A stretch of DNA of 64,000 nt, taken from positions 10,494,149-10,558,148 of the forward strand of contig OY747721.1 in the NCBI GenBank assembly GCA_963556495.2, written 5' to 3'. The stretch is from Valencia hispanica. Its lineage: Eukaryota; Chordata; Actinopteri; Cyprinodontiformes; Valenciidae. Below, one piece after another: positions 24,501-36,500 of this stretch. The translations under genes were made by a program, and so were the position numbers. Under the pieces are notes generated by a model that was not told where the DNA came from, did no database searches, and was given only the letters and a program-made list of their open reading frames with translations. Positions within the stretch are counted from its first letter, which is position 1, and each line of letters begins with the position of its first letter.

Positions 24501-27500
24501 CGCAGGGTGAGAGCTAGGGCCATTCCCCCCCAGAAATGTCCAGGAACTTGCAAGTGCCTTGGTGGAAGAGTGGGGTAACATCTCACAGCAAGAACTGACA
24601 AATCTGGTCCAGTCCATGAGGAGGAGATGCACTGCAGTACTTCAAGCAGCTGGTGGCCACACCAGATACTGACTGGTACTTTTGATTTTGAGCCTCCCTT
24701 CATTCAAGGACACATTATTCTATTTCTGTTAGTCACATGTCTGTGAAAGATGTTTAGTTTATGTCTTATGGTGTTGATCTTTTAGTGTTCATACAAATAT
24801 TTACACACATTAAGTTTACTGAAAGTAAAAACAGTTGAAAGTCAGAGGACGTTTCTTTTTTTGCTGAGTTTATTAATAATTTTATTGAACTTTTTAAAAT
24901 ATCAGAATTTGCACAATTTGTTTTTGTCTGTCTGATGAAATAATTTTCAAAACATGTGTCAATAGAACTAATCTGATGTTCTGATTACTTGCTCAGTAGA
25001 AAACTTGAGCAGCCTTTTTACATATTACTATTTTACTCTTACTTGAGTACTTTCTTGGACGACTACTTTTTACTTTTACTTGAAATAGAAATATGTTGAA
25101 GCAGTGCTATTTTTCTTGAGAACAATTTTTGCGTACCCACATCTTGTGACGACACAAAAACATGCCAGAATATTTCCAAATGTTACGTAACTGTGTGCGG
25201 CTCAATTCATGATTATAATGGAGAAAACATCTTAAACCTGGGACTGTGGACCGTATTTGGTTTTTGTATAGCAATCTCCAGATCAAATAGATGGCAGTGG
25301 TAAGTAGCAACATTCCAGTAAAAAAAAAAGAAATGATTCATTATATTCAGCATGTAAAATAAGGTTAAGCTGAAAATTAATCACTTTCAAAAAGTAATTG
25401 CCTTGCAGGCAAATCTTTTAACTGAATTTCAGAATAAAACAACGTGTCCAGTTACTAGGCCTACTGAAATGTGTATTCACAACATGAGCAGCTCTGCAGA
25501 CTGACAATATTGCTCTGCTAAGGTGTGCAACCCTAGCTTACCACTCACAAAGATCTTCTATAAAGGAAGACGCCTCATTCACGCACACAAACAGACACAC
25601 ACCAGGATCATGATATTGGCTTAACCACGGCTGCTTCAGTACAAAAATTTAAAACATGTTCTGGCCACCAGCTCTAGAACAGACCGGCCGTTCGGGAAAA
25701 CTCCTGAACCTCCCTATGGCCAGCCTGTCCCCGACTGTCGGTCAGCTGGCTGAAACAAGACTACATAAGTAACTAAAAGGTCATTTATTTTACATCTGTA
25801 ATAGACAAATGTAATAACGTGCATCACTGAAAATAACTTAATAAAATACACAATGAATGACATTATATAAAACAGAAATGCAAAACTTAAAACAGCAATA
25901 AAAGCTCAAAAATTGGAAATCGTCCCCAATTCATTTTGTGATTTTGTTTAAGCTTATGTTACAAAATTAAGAGCTTGATTTTATAGCTAACCTCATTATA
26001 AATGTGAAAATCAATATACTTTAACAGAGGCAGGAATGATGATCGTTTTTTAAAAGTTTAAATATAAGCAATAAGACAACATCCACTGTTTAGATTTAAA
26101 AAAAGAAAATTGTATATAATGTGAAATGGTACTATTCTTCGTCAGGGTTATCTAGTGAAAACCCATACCAGCCTATGTCAACATTTTCTTTCTTGACAAA
26201 TAGATTCACCCACTTCCAGAAGTTACTCTGAAAGATTAACACACCTTGCCAGCTGTCATTGCAGACACACAGCTTCTCGCCGGTGAGGTCGCAGTAGCCG
26301 TGGTCGGGGCTCCCGCAGTTGTTTCTACAGTACGGGATGTCACAGGCCTCACCCTTCCAGTACTTGTCACATTCACAGTAAACTCTGCTGGCGGCTGAGT
26401 TCCCAGGGGTGCATTTCCCATGACCGGAGCAGTTATTGGGACAAGAGTTTATCCTGGAAATAAAGATCGATAGCTTTTAGGGAATGTGAGCTGCACAAGG
26501 AGAGTGGTGTTGCATAGAAAAAGACTCAGGAGCTCATCAGCAATTACTTCAGATTGGTTCAAGTAAACATTTTCCGAATTCAACTGTTTAGCATCAAATA
26601 CTTACGAGTAGAATATGTTAAATCCTGTCAGATTATAGGCAGCGTCGCTGAAAAAGTGTAGCAGTGCATAGCCGGAAGTCGACTCAACTTCAGGAACCGT
26701 CTCATTACCTCGTATTTCTGGTACGATCAAGCCGCTGCCAAAATATATACAAAATGTATGAACTGTTTTTAAATACTTCTTCATTGTAGAAGCAATTCCT
26801 TATCTCTGTGCTAAACAAAATGACTAATCTGAAACAGAAAAACGTACGTTTTCAAACTAGAAAAAAAAGCTTCTTTTTTTCACTGACTTTAAAGTATAGA
26901 TGTGTGTATATCAACTGATCAATCTGGGGTTTCTCACCTGAAAACAGCAACCAGAGGAGCAAAAACAGAGTCTCCGTCATAGACATACATGTGGTCCCAG
27001 CTGCATTCTGTGGCAAAGTGGTTGAATCTTAACCGCAGAACTGCATTAGGGCTGAAAGGAGAAAAGCATCTAGTTTCTGTCTGATGTGTGACTGTTGGAA
27101 TAACATCTAACATCCTAGCTATGGTTGGAATATATATTTTTTTAAAGATGCAAACGTAAACCTTCGGATGATATAAACTACAACTTTAAAAAGTTTTTCT
27201 TATTTCATCCAACAGAAATCAGCAATAGTAACGCAAAAAGACCATTTTATTTAAATTCATAACATGACATCCAACTGCTAGAGTAGTTTTTGTTGCTTCT
27301 ACTTTCTTCAGAGGTGTACAAACAATTGTTTAAAAATGAATATTTAGCCACTTAAATGTGCTTTCTAAAACCTTATTTTTTAATGGATTTAAGAGTAGGG
27401 ATTAAGTAATGATTTTGGCCTAATTATGCTCTTTAGACCACAAAAATATCCCAAACCCAATAGGACCTGAAAATAACAAGCTTGCACCGGTTAATTATAT

Positions 27501-30500
27501 TTCTAGTAAAACAAAAACAAATTTAAAAAGAGGTCTCAAATGGTGGTTAAAGCTGGCATGAAAATTAAAGGCCTCAAAAGGTATCGAGGTTCTTGGTGCC
27601 TCATGACAACGATTGCTAGTGAAAGAGTAGCTGGAATAAGGCTGGATGTGCAATCAGACGGAAACCTTAACATGTTCTATTCAGTTTTATATTGTGCTGT
27701 TTGCTTTAAAAGGATGCTTAAAGTCAACTGGGTTGTCCAAATTCATCATCTGGCACGGGAAGTTTTGGGGGTTCTTTGTAACTGGGTTTTTATTTGTTCC
27801 AATTGAGCCAAAGATTGTCCCAAAAAAAAAGTCGATTGGAGAACCACCTGTGGACGTAATTTAACGTCACACTTTGAACACACTGCTTCTTGTTTTACAC
27901 GATTGGAAAGTCAGAAGAAATCAGCCAAGATCCAATCCCAGCTGTGAAGTTTGGAACTGGCAGCAGTATGTTGTGGGGTTGTTTTGCTGCAAGAGTGAGT
28001 GGTGCATTTAATAAAAAAGGTGGCATAATGAGGAAAGAATAGTATGTGGATATATTGAAGCAACATTTAAAAAGGTATCATCCAGAAAATTAAAGCTGGG
28101 GTCCAAATGGGTCTTCCAAGTGGACAATGACCATAAGCATACAGCCAAAGTGTTTACAAAGTGGTTTAAGGACAACAAAGTCAATGTTTTAGTCTGGCCA
28201 TCACAAAGCCCTGATCGCAATCAAATTTGTGGGCAGATATGAAAAGAAGAACTGGTGTGTCAGTCCTGTCCCAAGCCTTGGAATGCTGCATACCGGCTCT
28301 GTATCACTTTCTACTCACCTTAAAAGGTCTTTGCACACCGGGTCCGATGCCAATAAACGACACGAAATTGCGAAAAATCGGAGGCCGAAAATCGACATGT
28401 TGTATATGCACACCAGACGTGCTGCGAAATTGCAAATAAATTATGAAGATTCTATTAAAAAAAAAGAAAGCACCAAAGCTAAAAATGGATTCAACATCAA
28501 GTGACGACGACATTGTGTTGATAATGATGGAGAAAGAAAAGAAAAGAGCGCATTGCGTACATCCTATTCTGGAGAAGAGAGGAGAGTACACAGGTATTTT
28601 GTACACATTGATTTACTTACCATCTTCATATCCAATTTTTTTGGTAATGGATCACCAGACATTATTATTATTATTATATTATAATAATTATTATAATATT
28701 ATTATTATCCTTATAATCGTTGTCCTTGTAGTTTTTCTCTTTTTTATTGAAGAGACAGGGGTGCTGGGACACAAAAAGGATCAGACGCTCAGCCATGGTG
28801 AAGAAAACATTTATTACTTCAATGAAAGTGACACTTCAGTTTGCGACTCTCGGCTCTGATGGCGTCATCTCCACGCCTTCTGATTGGTCAAGTGTTTATC
28901 TGTCGGATACGATTTTTAAAAAAAATCGACCTCAATACGAAAAAATAATACTCGCAAAATTGCAGGATGGAATTTCGTCAGTGGTGTGCACGTCCCCATT
29001 GACTTGACATTGATTCGAAAGAAAATACTGACGTGAGAATTAATCGAACGAAAAAAACGGAAACGGTGTGCAAAGACCTTAAGAGTGTTTAATGCCCCCT
29101 TTAACAACCCAAGAGTAGACGTAATTTCCTACAATTGAGCCTCAGTCTGCTGTAAGAACATTAATATGAATGTACAACAATATCTACAGGCAGGAATATG
29201 TTCATAGGTAATTTGGTTTGATCATATTTCATACGAGGTGACTGACACAAACAGGAATCACAAACAGTCTGTGGTAACGACAGAAAATATTAAATAATGA
29301 AATAAATCAGGACATTTGAGTTTTTTAGGGTTATTTATTAAGGGGTTATTTCATAATTCATCAATAACCATCAAATACCTTGAGAGATAAACATAAACAA
29401 TGGTTAGGTATATGTGTACCACACTGTTTACAGGTTGGGATTAAGTTGGGATAAGCGTTATGTGCAGCAAAGCTGCAAATTACCCGTTAGCCTTTTAACT
29501 GTCAAAGTAAATATTAATGAACTCAACTTTGCTGCGACTGTTCAGCGCCAGTGTAATCAATGAATAAAGTACTTACTAGGCCTCAATGAGCCAGGTGCAC
29601 TTTGTTTTGAACTTGTAGTTGAAGGGCCCATCGGTGAGGTAGCCTGAGGGTTCTGTCAATCTGGAAAATGAAAAACAAAGCAACACATTAAAAATAAATT
29701 GTTTCAGTGGATCGGTATGCACACAGTGTGGAAATCATATTAATAAAACAATGTAAATGCTTCATCTCCCCAGTGAGAGGATGTGGTGACTCAGTTACAA
29801 TCAGGTTTTGCTGTTATGGCTTTGTTCCTCAGAGAGAAAGAGTGAGTGAACAACAAAACATGAGTTCTGTTTATGATGGCCTCCCCCCACCCATGTGATG
29901 AAGCACGTCTGCCCTGATGGGAGGGGTCTCTGTTGTGGGCCCCCACACACATCCAAATGTCTTCTGAGTATCTGGGTTTAAAGAACTGCGTTTCTTTCCG
30001 CAACATTCAGCTGTATAATTGATTAAAAGGCGTAGTAATTAGGATCACATCTGAAATGTTTTATATCAGACCAAAACAGATTTTTCTGAAAAGTCACACT
30101 GTGTCTTCAGTTTTAAAGATTAAACACAGTCAACATTAAAGCAGCCCAGTGAGCACAGGAAGAGGCCCAAGCCACCAAAGGATTCCATATACTGTCTTTT
30201 TTCCCCCTTTTTTTTGAAAGAGGTCTTTTAATCCCTAAAAAACAAGCCTTGAAGTGACCGCCCAGTCCAATGTTTCACAATGATAGAGTGCATATAATTA
30301 GACACCATCTGTATTAAGGACAAGAAGGGAACACAATTCGGTCAGATCTGGAGGAAAATATTTTTTATCTGAATTTTGGGAGCAAATGCATCTCAAATAC
30401 ATGGCATGGTCTCAGAGGTAGTTAATTTAAAAACATTGGCTGACCGTTGCTTCTTTTGAGTTTTAAACTGCTGCTTAGAATAGTTTGAAGCTGGGGAGGG

Positions 30501-33500
30501 AAACTGCTTTGGAAAAAAATGTATCCCAAGAACTTTCCACATGTATTTATGTTAAAGAACTACAAAATTCTGTGGCAGACCAACACAAAGTAGTCTGAAA
30601 AGCACGTAAAAGTTGCTGGTTATAATTTGACCATCCATCCAACATCTCCGTCCTAATCCGGCGTGAGGTCGTTTAGGTAGCAGCCCGCCACGCAGAGGAA
30701 TCCAGACCTCGCTCTCTCCAGCCACTTGGCCCAGCGCCTACGGGGGAATCCCAAGTAACACGGTCCTTCCACTGGAGCTGTCGAGAGTGCGTCCTAGAGC
30801 TACTTCAACTGGCTCCTCTCTATGTGGAGGGGCAGTGGCTCTACTCTGAGCCCCTCTCAGATTTAATTTGACCAAACCAGAAAAAGCAGAAGGGGCAGGA
30901 ATTCTTCTTCAATGTCCTAACAGTATATAAACAGACCCTTTCCAAAAAATTAGAATACCATGGAAAAGTTTTATTTATTTCCATAATTCCATTCAGAACG
31001 TTAAACTTCCATAGATTATAGATTCTGGGCCCACATCTTAAACGGTTCCAAGTATTTAGTTGTTTATTTGTACATAATTTGGGCTTCCAGCTCATAAAAC
31101 CCACTAAAACAGGAATTCAAAAACAATTCAAAAATACTGTGAAGAAATCGGCCCAAATTTTAAAGTTTTAAACTGAGTGTCACACACTACTCTCATCTAC
31201 TAAACTCAAAGCACCGGCACATGTTTTCCCAGGTGTCATTAAATTGCTTAACTTTGGTTCAATTGTCTCAGTTAGGTTCAATATGGGGAAGAATGCAGAC
31301 TTGACAACTGGCCAGAAGACCATCATTGATGCCCTCCATGGGTAAGCCACAAAAGTTCATAGCTAAGAAGGCTGGCTGTTCACAGAGTGCTGTGTCCAAG
31401 CATATCAATGGAAAATCTAGTGGAAGGGCAAAATGTGGCAGGAGAAGATGAACCAGCAGAAGAGCTGACCGTGGGCTTCAGCGGATTATCAAACAGAGAA
31501 GATTCATGACTCTGGCAGAGATCCAGAAAAAGTGGAATGAGGCAGGAGTCACAGCTTCAAAAACCACCACATTCAGACGCATCGGGGAGATGGGCTACAA
31601 CTGTCGTGTTCCTTGGGTCAAACCATTTCTGAGCCTGAGCCAACGTAGGAAGCACCTCAACTGGGCCAAGGAGAAGAAGGACTGGACTGTTGGCCTGTGG
31701 TCCAAGGTAGTCTTTTCCAATGAAAGTAAAGTCTGCCTCCCATTCAGGAATCAAGGTTCAAGGGTTTGGAGGAAAACGGGTGAGAAACAGAACCCAAGCT
31801 GCTTTAGGTTCAGTGTGAAATATCCACAGTCAGTCATAATTTGGAGTGCAATCTCTGGTGCAGGTGTTGGTAAACTCTGCTTTCTTAAAGCCATACTTTC
31901 ACAATATTTGCTCTCTGTCGCAGTCTTCACGCTTGCCGCGCAACATCACTGTCGTGAAATCAAATCTCTCTGTCGCTCGTAAGAGGCATGTTTCAGTGGC
32001 TGCTTTCCTAATCGTTTGCCCAAACAACAAACAAGCGCCGTTTCAGTTCGCAATTCAACTGTAACAATCGGGATAATTAAGAGTAAAGATCTCACAGATA
32101 GGTATTCAGTTTGTGGGGAAGGTCGGGGTAATTGGAAAAACTGTGGGATTAGATATATAGAAGAGCTAAGCTCCACGTAGCAAACACCTCCTGACACTAG
32201 AATCAGCCAACATCTTTTGGTGTTTTTAGGAAAAAATCAAACAACAAAAATATAAATCACTAGCTTGAAAAAACCAAAAGAAAAAAGTTTGAAATAGAGC
32301 GACTACGCCGGAGTTTGCAACTTTATCTACAGAACCGAGTCTTACACGTTAGCATCACATTAGCCTCTAGATGGCTAACGGAGATTGACTCGGTTGTGTA
32401 ATTCACATTACTATTGTAAGGCATTACCGTGCAAACTATGTTCATCCACCTCCACACATTGAATAAATAGCTTTCTCAGGACTGTATAACAACATCATGC
32501 CAGACCAAACACTAGAACCCCGGTGAAATCATTGATTACTTACCTATCCATTAGCAGCACGGCTAACTCGGCGTCCGTAGTACAAGCCGGCCCAATATCC
32601 TTTGCTCTCTCTCTATCACGTTCTCTTTTTCTTTTTCTAGCTTCTTCTGATATGGGATTTTTCGGTCTCTTTGGTGGATCAGCCATCTCTACAGTCTCTA
32701 AACAACGAGGCTGTATGACTCTGCTGTAAAGCAGAACACTTCCGGCGGCGGGCCGCCGCTCAAAAGTTCTATAGTGCAGAAAAAAGCCAAGGACCCCTGT
32801 AAGGTGGTGATAACTCTAAAAATGAACATAATAGATGATAAAATTCCACCATAACTTTTGAAACAAAACATTATATTAAGGTGTAAAAGTTGCGGACTAT
32901 GCCTTTAAATCCAAGATCACCGCATCAGTCTAAAATAATGTTTTAGAGGACTTCATGATTCCTTCTGCTGAGGATCTGTATAGGAGATGCAGATTTCATC
33001 TTCCAGCAGGACCTGTCCCCTGCCCATACTGCCAGAAGCACCAAAACCTGGTTTAATGCCCATGCCATCACAGTGCTTGACTGGCCAGCCAACTCACCGG
33101 ACCTAAACCCCATTCAGAATCTATGGAGTATTATCAAGAGGAAAATGAGAGGCACCGGACCCAAAAACAAAGAAGAGCTGACAGCAAGCATCAAGGAAAT
33201 CTGAGCTTCCATAACTCCAGGCAATGCCACAAGCTGATTGCCTCAATGCTACGAGGTAGTGATTAAGGCGAAGGGATTTCCTGCCATGTATTGAAGATTG
33301 ACATATCGGTTTGAAAATACCATATTTTGATTGATGTAATGTGATCCAAATTGCTTTCTTTTTTTTCTGCAAAAACTGAGAAGTAAATGGTGATTTCTTC
33401 AGAGTATTCTAATTTTCTGAATTCCTGTTTTCGTGGGTTTTATGAGCTGGAAGCCCAAATTATGTACAATTAAACAACTAAATACTTGAAATCGTTTAAG

Positions 33501-36500
33501 ATGAGGGCCCTGAATCTATAATCTATGGAAGTTTAAGGTTTTGAATGGAATTAAATAAACTTCTCCATGATATTCTAATTTTTTGGAAAAGATCTGTATA
33601 TGACAGTATATGGATAAAAAATGTTTTTGTCAATTTCCTTCCCACTAAGTATGGGAGAGGAGCCCTTTTGAATTAAATATGCAGTGAGAGAAAAGACAAC
33701 ATCCCAAGGATGTTTAACTATCCAAAAGAAGATGAATCTTTCATGTTTTACCTGAAGCTGTCCTGAGAAACAAAATCTGTTCAGAAGCCCGTGTGGTTTA
33801 CAGCACTATATCACACGGCACAAACATATAAACATCAATGAGACAGAATTTCCATGCAGCTTTGTGCATCATATATGCCACAAGTATCATCACAGTTCAA
33901 GAGTTTGTGTCTTGCTGAGGCGCTATTCCACAACCTCTCTGATGACAACCGGGCACAAACCCATAACCACCTTCAGCGCAACGCTATTTACAGAGATCGA
34001 TTTACATTTGTCCCACAAAGAGGGGCCAAGATATACTGAAAGGCCATCCCAAGCTATAGTCAAGCTGGCATTCATTAATTCTGCCATTGCATCCTCAGAC
34101 TTTATCCTCTCTACCCCATTTGTTTTGTTGTATGCACCAAACAACATATATTCCATCCTTTTGAGAATTCAATTTTTAAAAAGCATTGCTACAAGAGAAG
34201 AGAGGTTTAAGGAGATTGAAGAAGAAGTCTACAAGAAGGGACTGAGCAGACTGTACTTCTTGAGGAAGCTTAGGTCCTTCAAGGTTTGCAGCAAGATGCT
34301 GGAGATCTTCTGCAAGTCTGTTGTGGAGAGTGTAATCTCTTCAGCTGTCTTCTGTTGGGGTAGAAGCATCAGAGCCAGGGATTTAAATAGGCTAAACAAC
34401 CTGATAAAGAAGGCTGGTTCTGTTCTTGGGACAACTGTGGAACATCTGGAGATGATAATGCAAAGAAGGATTCTTCATAAAATCAAAAAGAATAATGGAC
34501 AACCCTGAGCATCCTCTTCATGAGACAGTCATACAACAACAGAGCGTCTTCAGTCGGAGGCTTCTTCAGTTTCGCTGCAATACAGATCGCTACAGCAAAT
34601 CCTTCCTGCCCACAGCCATCATCATCTACAACAACTCCTTAAATTTATTATATGAGCTACAACACCACTTAATTTCCCTCTGGGATCAATAAAGTATTTT
34701 TGAATTTGAATTGAATTTGAATTGAAGTGGATTGCAAATGTTTCCTCAAAGCCACTGGGTGCTCGCTGTGGTAGCAAAGGCAAACTGATTTATAAGTTTG
34801 GGGATTTCAATGAGAATCTATTCGCAAATAGTGTATGACTTTGAGTCAATAAGCCAGTGCATTGAAAAGTGTTATTGGTTTAGAATATGTGCTGTGGTGC
34901 AGGGTGGAGAGAAAGATCTTTTATTTGAAAGATATGACAAAAGCTCCAAATTAGGAAACCAAATTGACAAATGGACGGACGGATGTTTTAAAACCGAATA
35001 TCCTCACCACCACGTTTGAAACCCCCCACCCCAAAAATCCACACCTAACTTCATAAGTGCATTGTTAAGCACATTCATAGGCATGCCAAACCTGTAAGCA
35101 GCAGTAGTCCCCCAAATCCTATCCAATCAAAATAACTTTCTACTTTCTCACATAGAGCAGCGATTGAGAATGTATAAAACCAAGCAAGCAAACAAGTGCC
35201 TGGACAATCAATAATGCCAACATAGCTCTGATAGCATAAATGCTGCTTCTGAGTTTAAACACAGGTCGCACATGTGATGTCTGAGCATTTTTGTTACAGA
35301 CAGTGACGTTGCGAAACCTAAAATCCCGGTTATTTCTGTCCACAAATAAACATTTAAAACAGAGAATCTGCATTCCTTCATTTCGGTCATAAATATGCGT
35401 TTTCGTGTGGATGAAAGACCAAATTGTAGAAAAATATCTAAGCTTTATGAGATATCCGGATAACTGTGGACAAGGCCTAAATTATGGGAGAAAATTTAAG
35501 CAACACAATATCTAAAAAAATAAACATTTATATCATGCATCGGTCAAGCTTGACAATGTAAAGTTACTGCACTAAAAAGTGCAAAGAGTAAAAATATAGA
35601 AAGACAGTAAAAGTTGGTACAAGCTGGCAAACGGTTGAAAAAAGCCACTTCCTCTGATTAAAGAAAGGAAACCCTGGATGTGACAAAATATACAGTAGTT
35701 TCTATGCATAGGTGCCCAAATTAAGTTTACTACAGCATCAACAGTGACACTTTAATATGGTTTAAAGGAGGGGTAGCATGTAAAATCCACTTTTTAAAGC
35801 TTTTCATCACATTCTTATGCCATTCCCTCCTTAAAAACATGCCTAAAGTGTTCCTTAGGTTAATTTATGTATGTTTGAGTAATATCTATAAACTCTCACG
35901 CCCGCCATGTTGAGCACTGAACGCCAGGGTCCTCCTAGGAACGCCCCTAAATTTTGATTACCGCCCACGTCTCTCCACAGCCCTCCCTCCCCCGCTCCCA
36001 GACCACTAAAGCAGAGCGTCGTCAGCAGCAATCAGGTAGCACCTGTGTAAAGTAGTAGCTCTTGAACGAGCCGCTGAATGCGCTCCGGTTCATCCAATAT
36101 TTCCCTTTCAGGGTCAGAGACGGGATCAAATGCATATGCTTGTACCATGTCCTGCGTGGCCATAGTAAACCGAAAGATATGTCTGTCTCCCAAAAGTCCG
36201 GCGCACCGATGCTGCAGTACAGTAATGCTTCGTCCCCATGCGACTGGAGAATGTTGTGCCACCCCCCCTTTAAGCACCCAATGTCAACTGTTTGCCTTGC
36301 AATAAACACAATGCAACAACATACTGTGACCTGCTGCTCTGAAGCCACATATGGCTTTTTAAGCTCCTTTGCTGTGTTCCCTTTACAACTTTTGCAGACC
36401 AAGAAACATTCTAAAGACACATCAAAAAACAAAGTTAAGTATTTTAGTATTTTAAAGTGCCCATATTGCTGTCTGGCACAACTAATAGTTTTTCTATCCA

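Larger units (their letters stand above)
23287..24870 (+). mobile_element. Tc1-like transposon, 1,584 bp
   Basis: The ends AACTCAGCAAAAAAAGAAAT and the inverted AAACGTCC...GCTGAGTT flank a transposase-like region, with a TA dinucleotide outside each end (23285-23286, 24871-24872). It is inserted in the outer element at 21899-25144. Confidence 0.93.
21899..25144. mobile_element. outer hAT-like element with two nested insertions
   Basis: The left end AGAGGTGGGTAGTAAC (21899) and the right end TACCCACATCT (ending 25144) are inverted. Inside both ends are the ACTTTTACTTGAGTA words of a common fish repeat. Removing the elements at 22148-23055 and 23287-24870 leaves about 745 bases. No transposase was recognised. 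Confidence 0.7.
28324..29080 (+). mobile_element. PIF/Harbinger-like element with perfect 17-bp inverted ends
   Basis: AAGGTCTTTGCACACCG (28324-28340) is exactly inverted at 29064-29080. It is 757 bases, with repeated AAATTGC/TCGAAA words. It carries the short exon at 28485-28593, so it appears to be a deletion derivative of a coding element. Confidence 0.85.
31283..33270 (+). pseudogene. Tc1/mariner-like transposase, split
   Basis: 5' part: [16 protein letters not shown], then [40 protein letters not shown] and [13 protein letters not shown] (first catalytic aspartate changed to asparagine in FSNES). It is cut at 31888. 3' part: [18 protein letters not shown] and [20 protein letters not shown] after 32909. 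Several frameshifts are also present. Confidence 0.85.
30930..33598 (+). mobile_element. Tc1/mariner-like element interrupted by a TTAA-flanked element
   Basis: The left end CCTTTCCAAAAAATTAGAAT and the inverted right end (ATTCTAATTTTTTGGAAAAG) define it; the longer shared inverted repeat also includes the ATTCCATTCA word. About 1.65 kb belongs to this element and 1,016 bases to the insert at 31889-32904. It lies in intron 1. Confidence 0.85.

Noticed and set aside
28660..28712. Possible structured RNA gene at the AT hairpin
   Set aside because: The symmetry follows from ATT/AAT simple repeats inside a transposon; no other evidence of an RNA gene.
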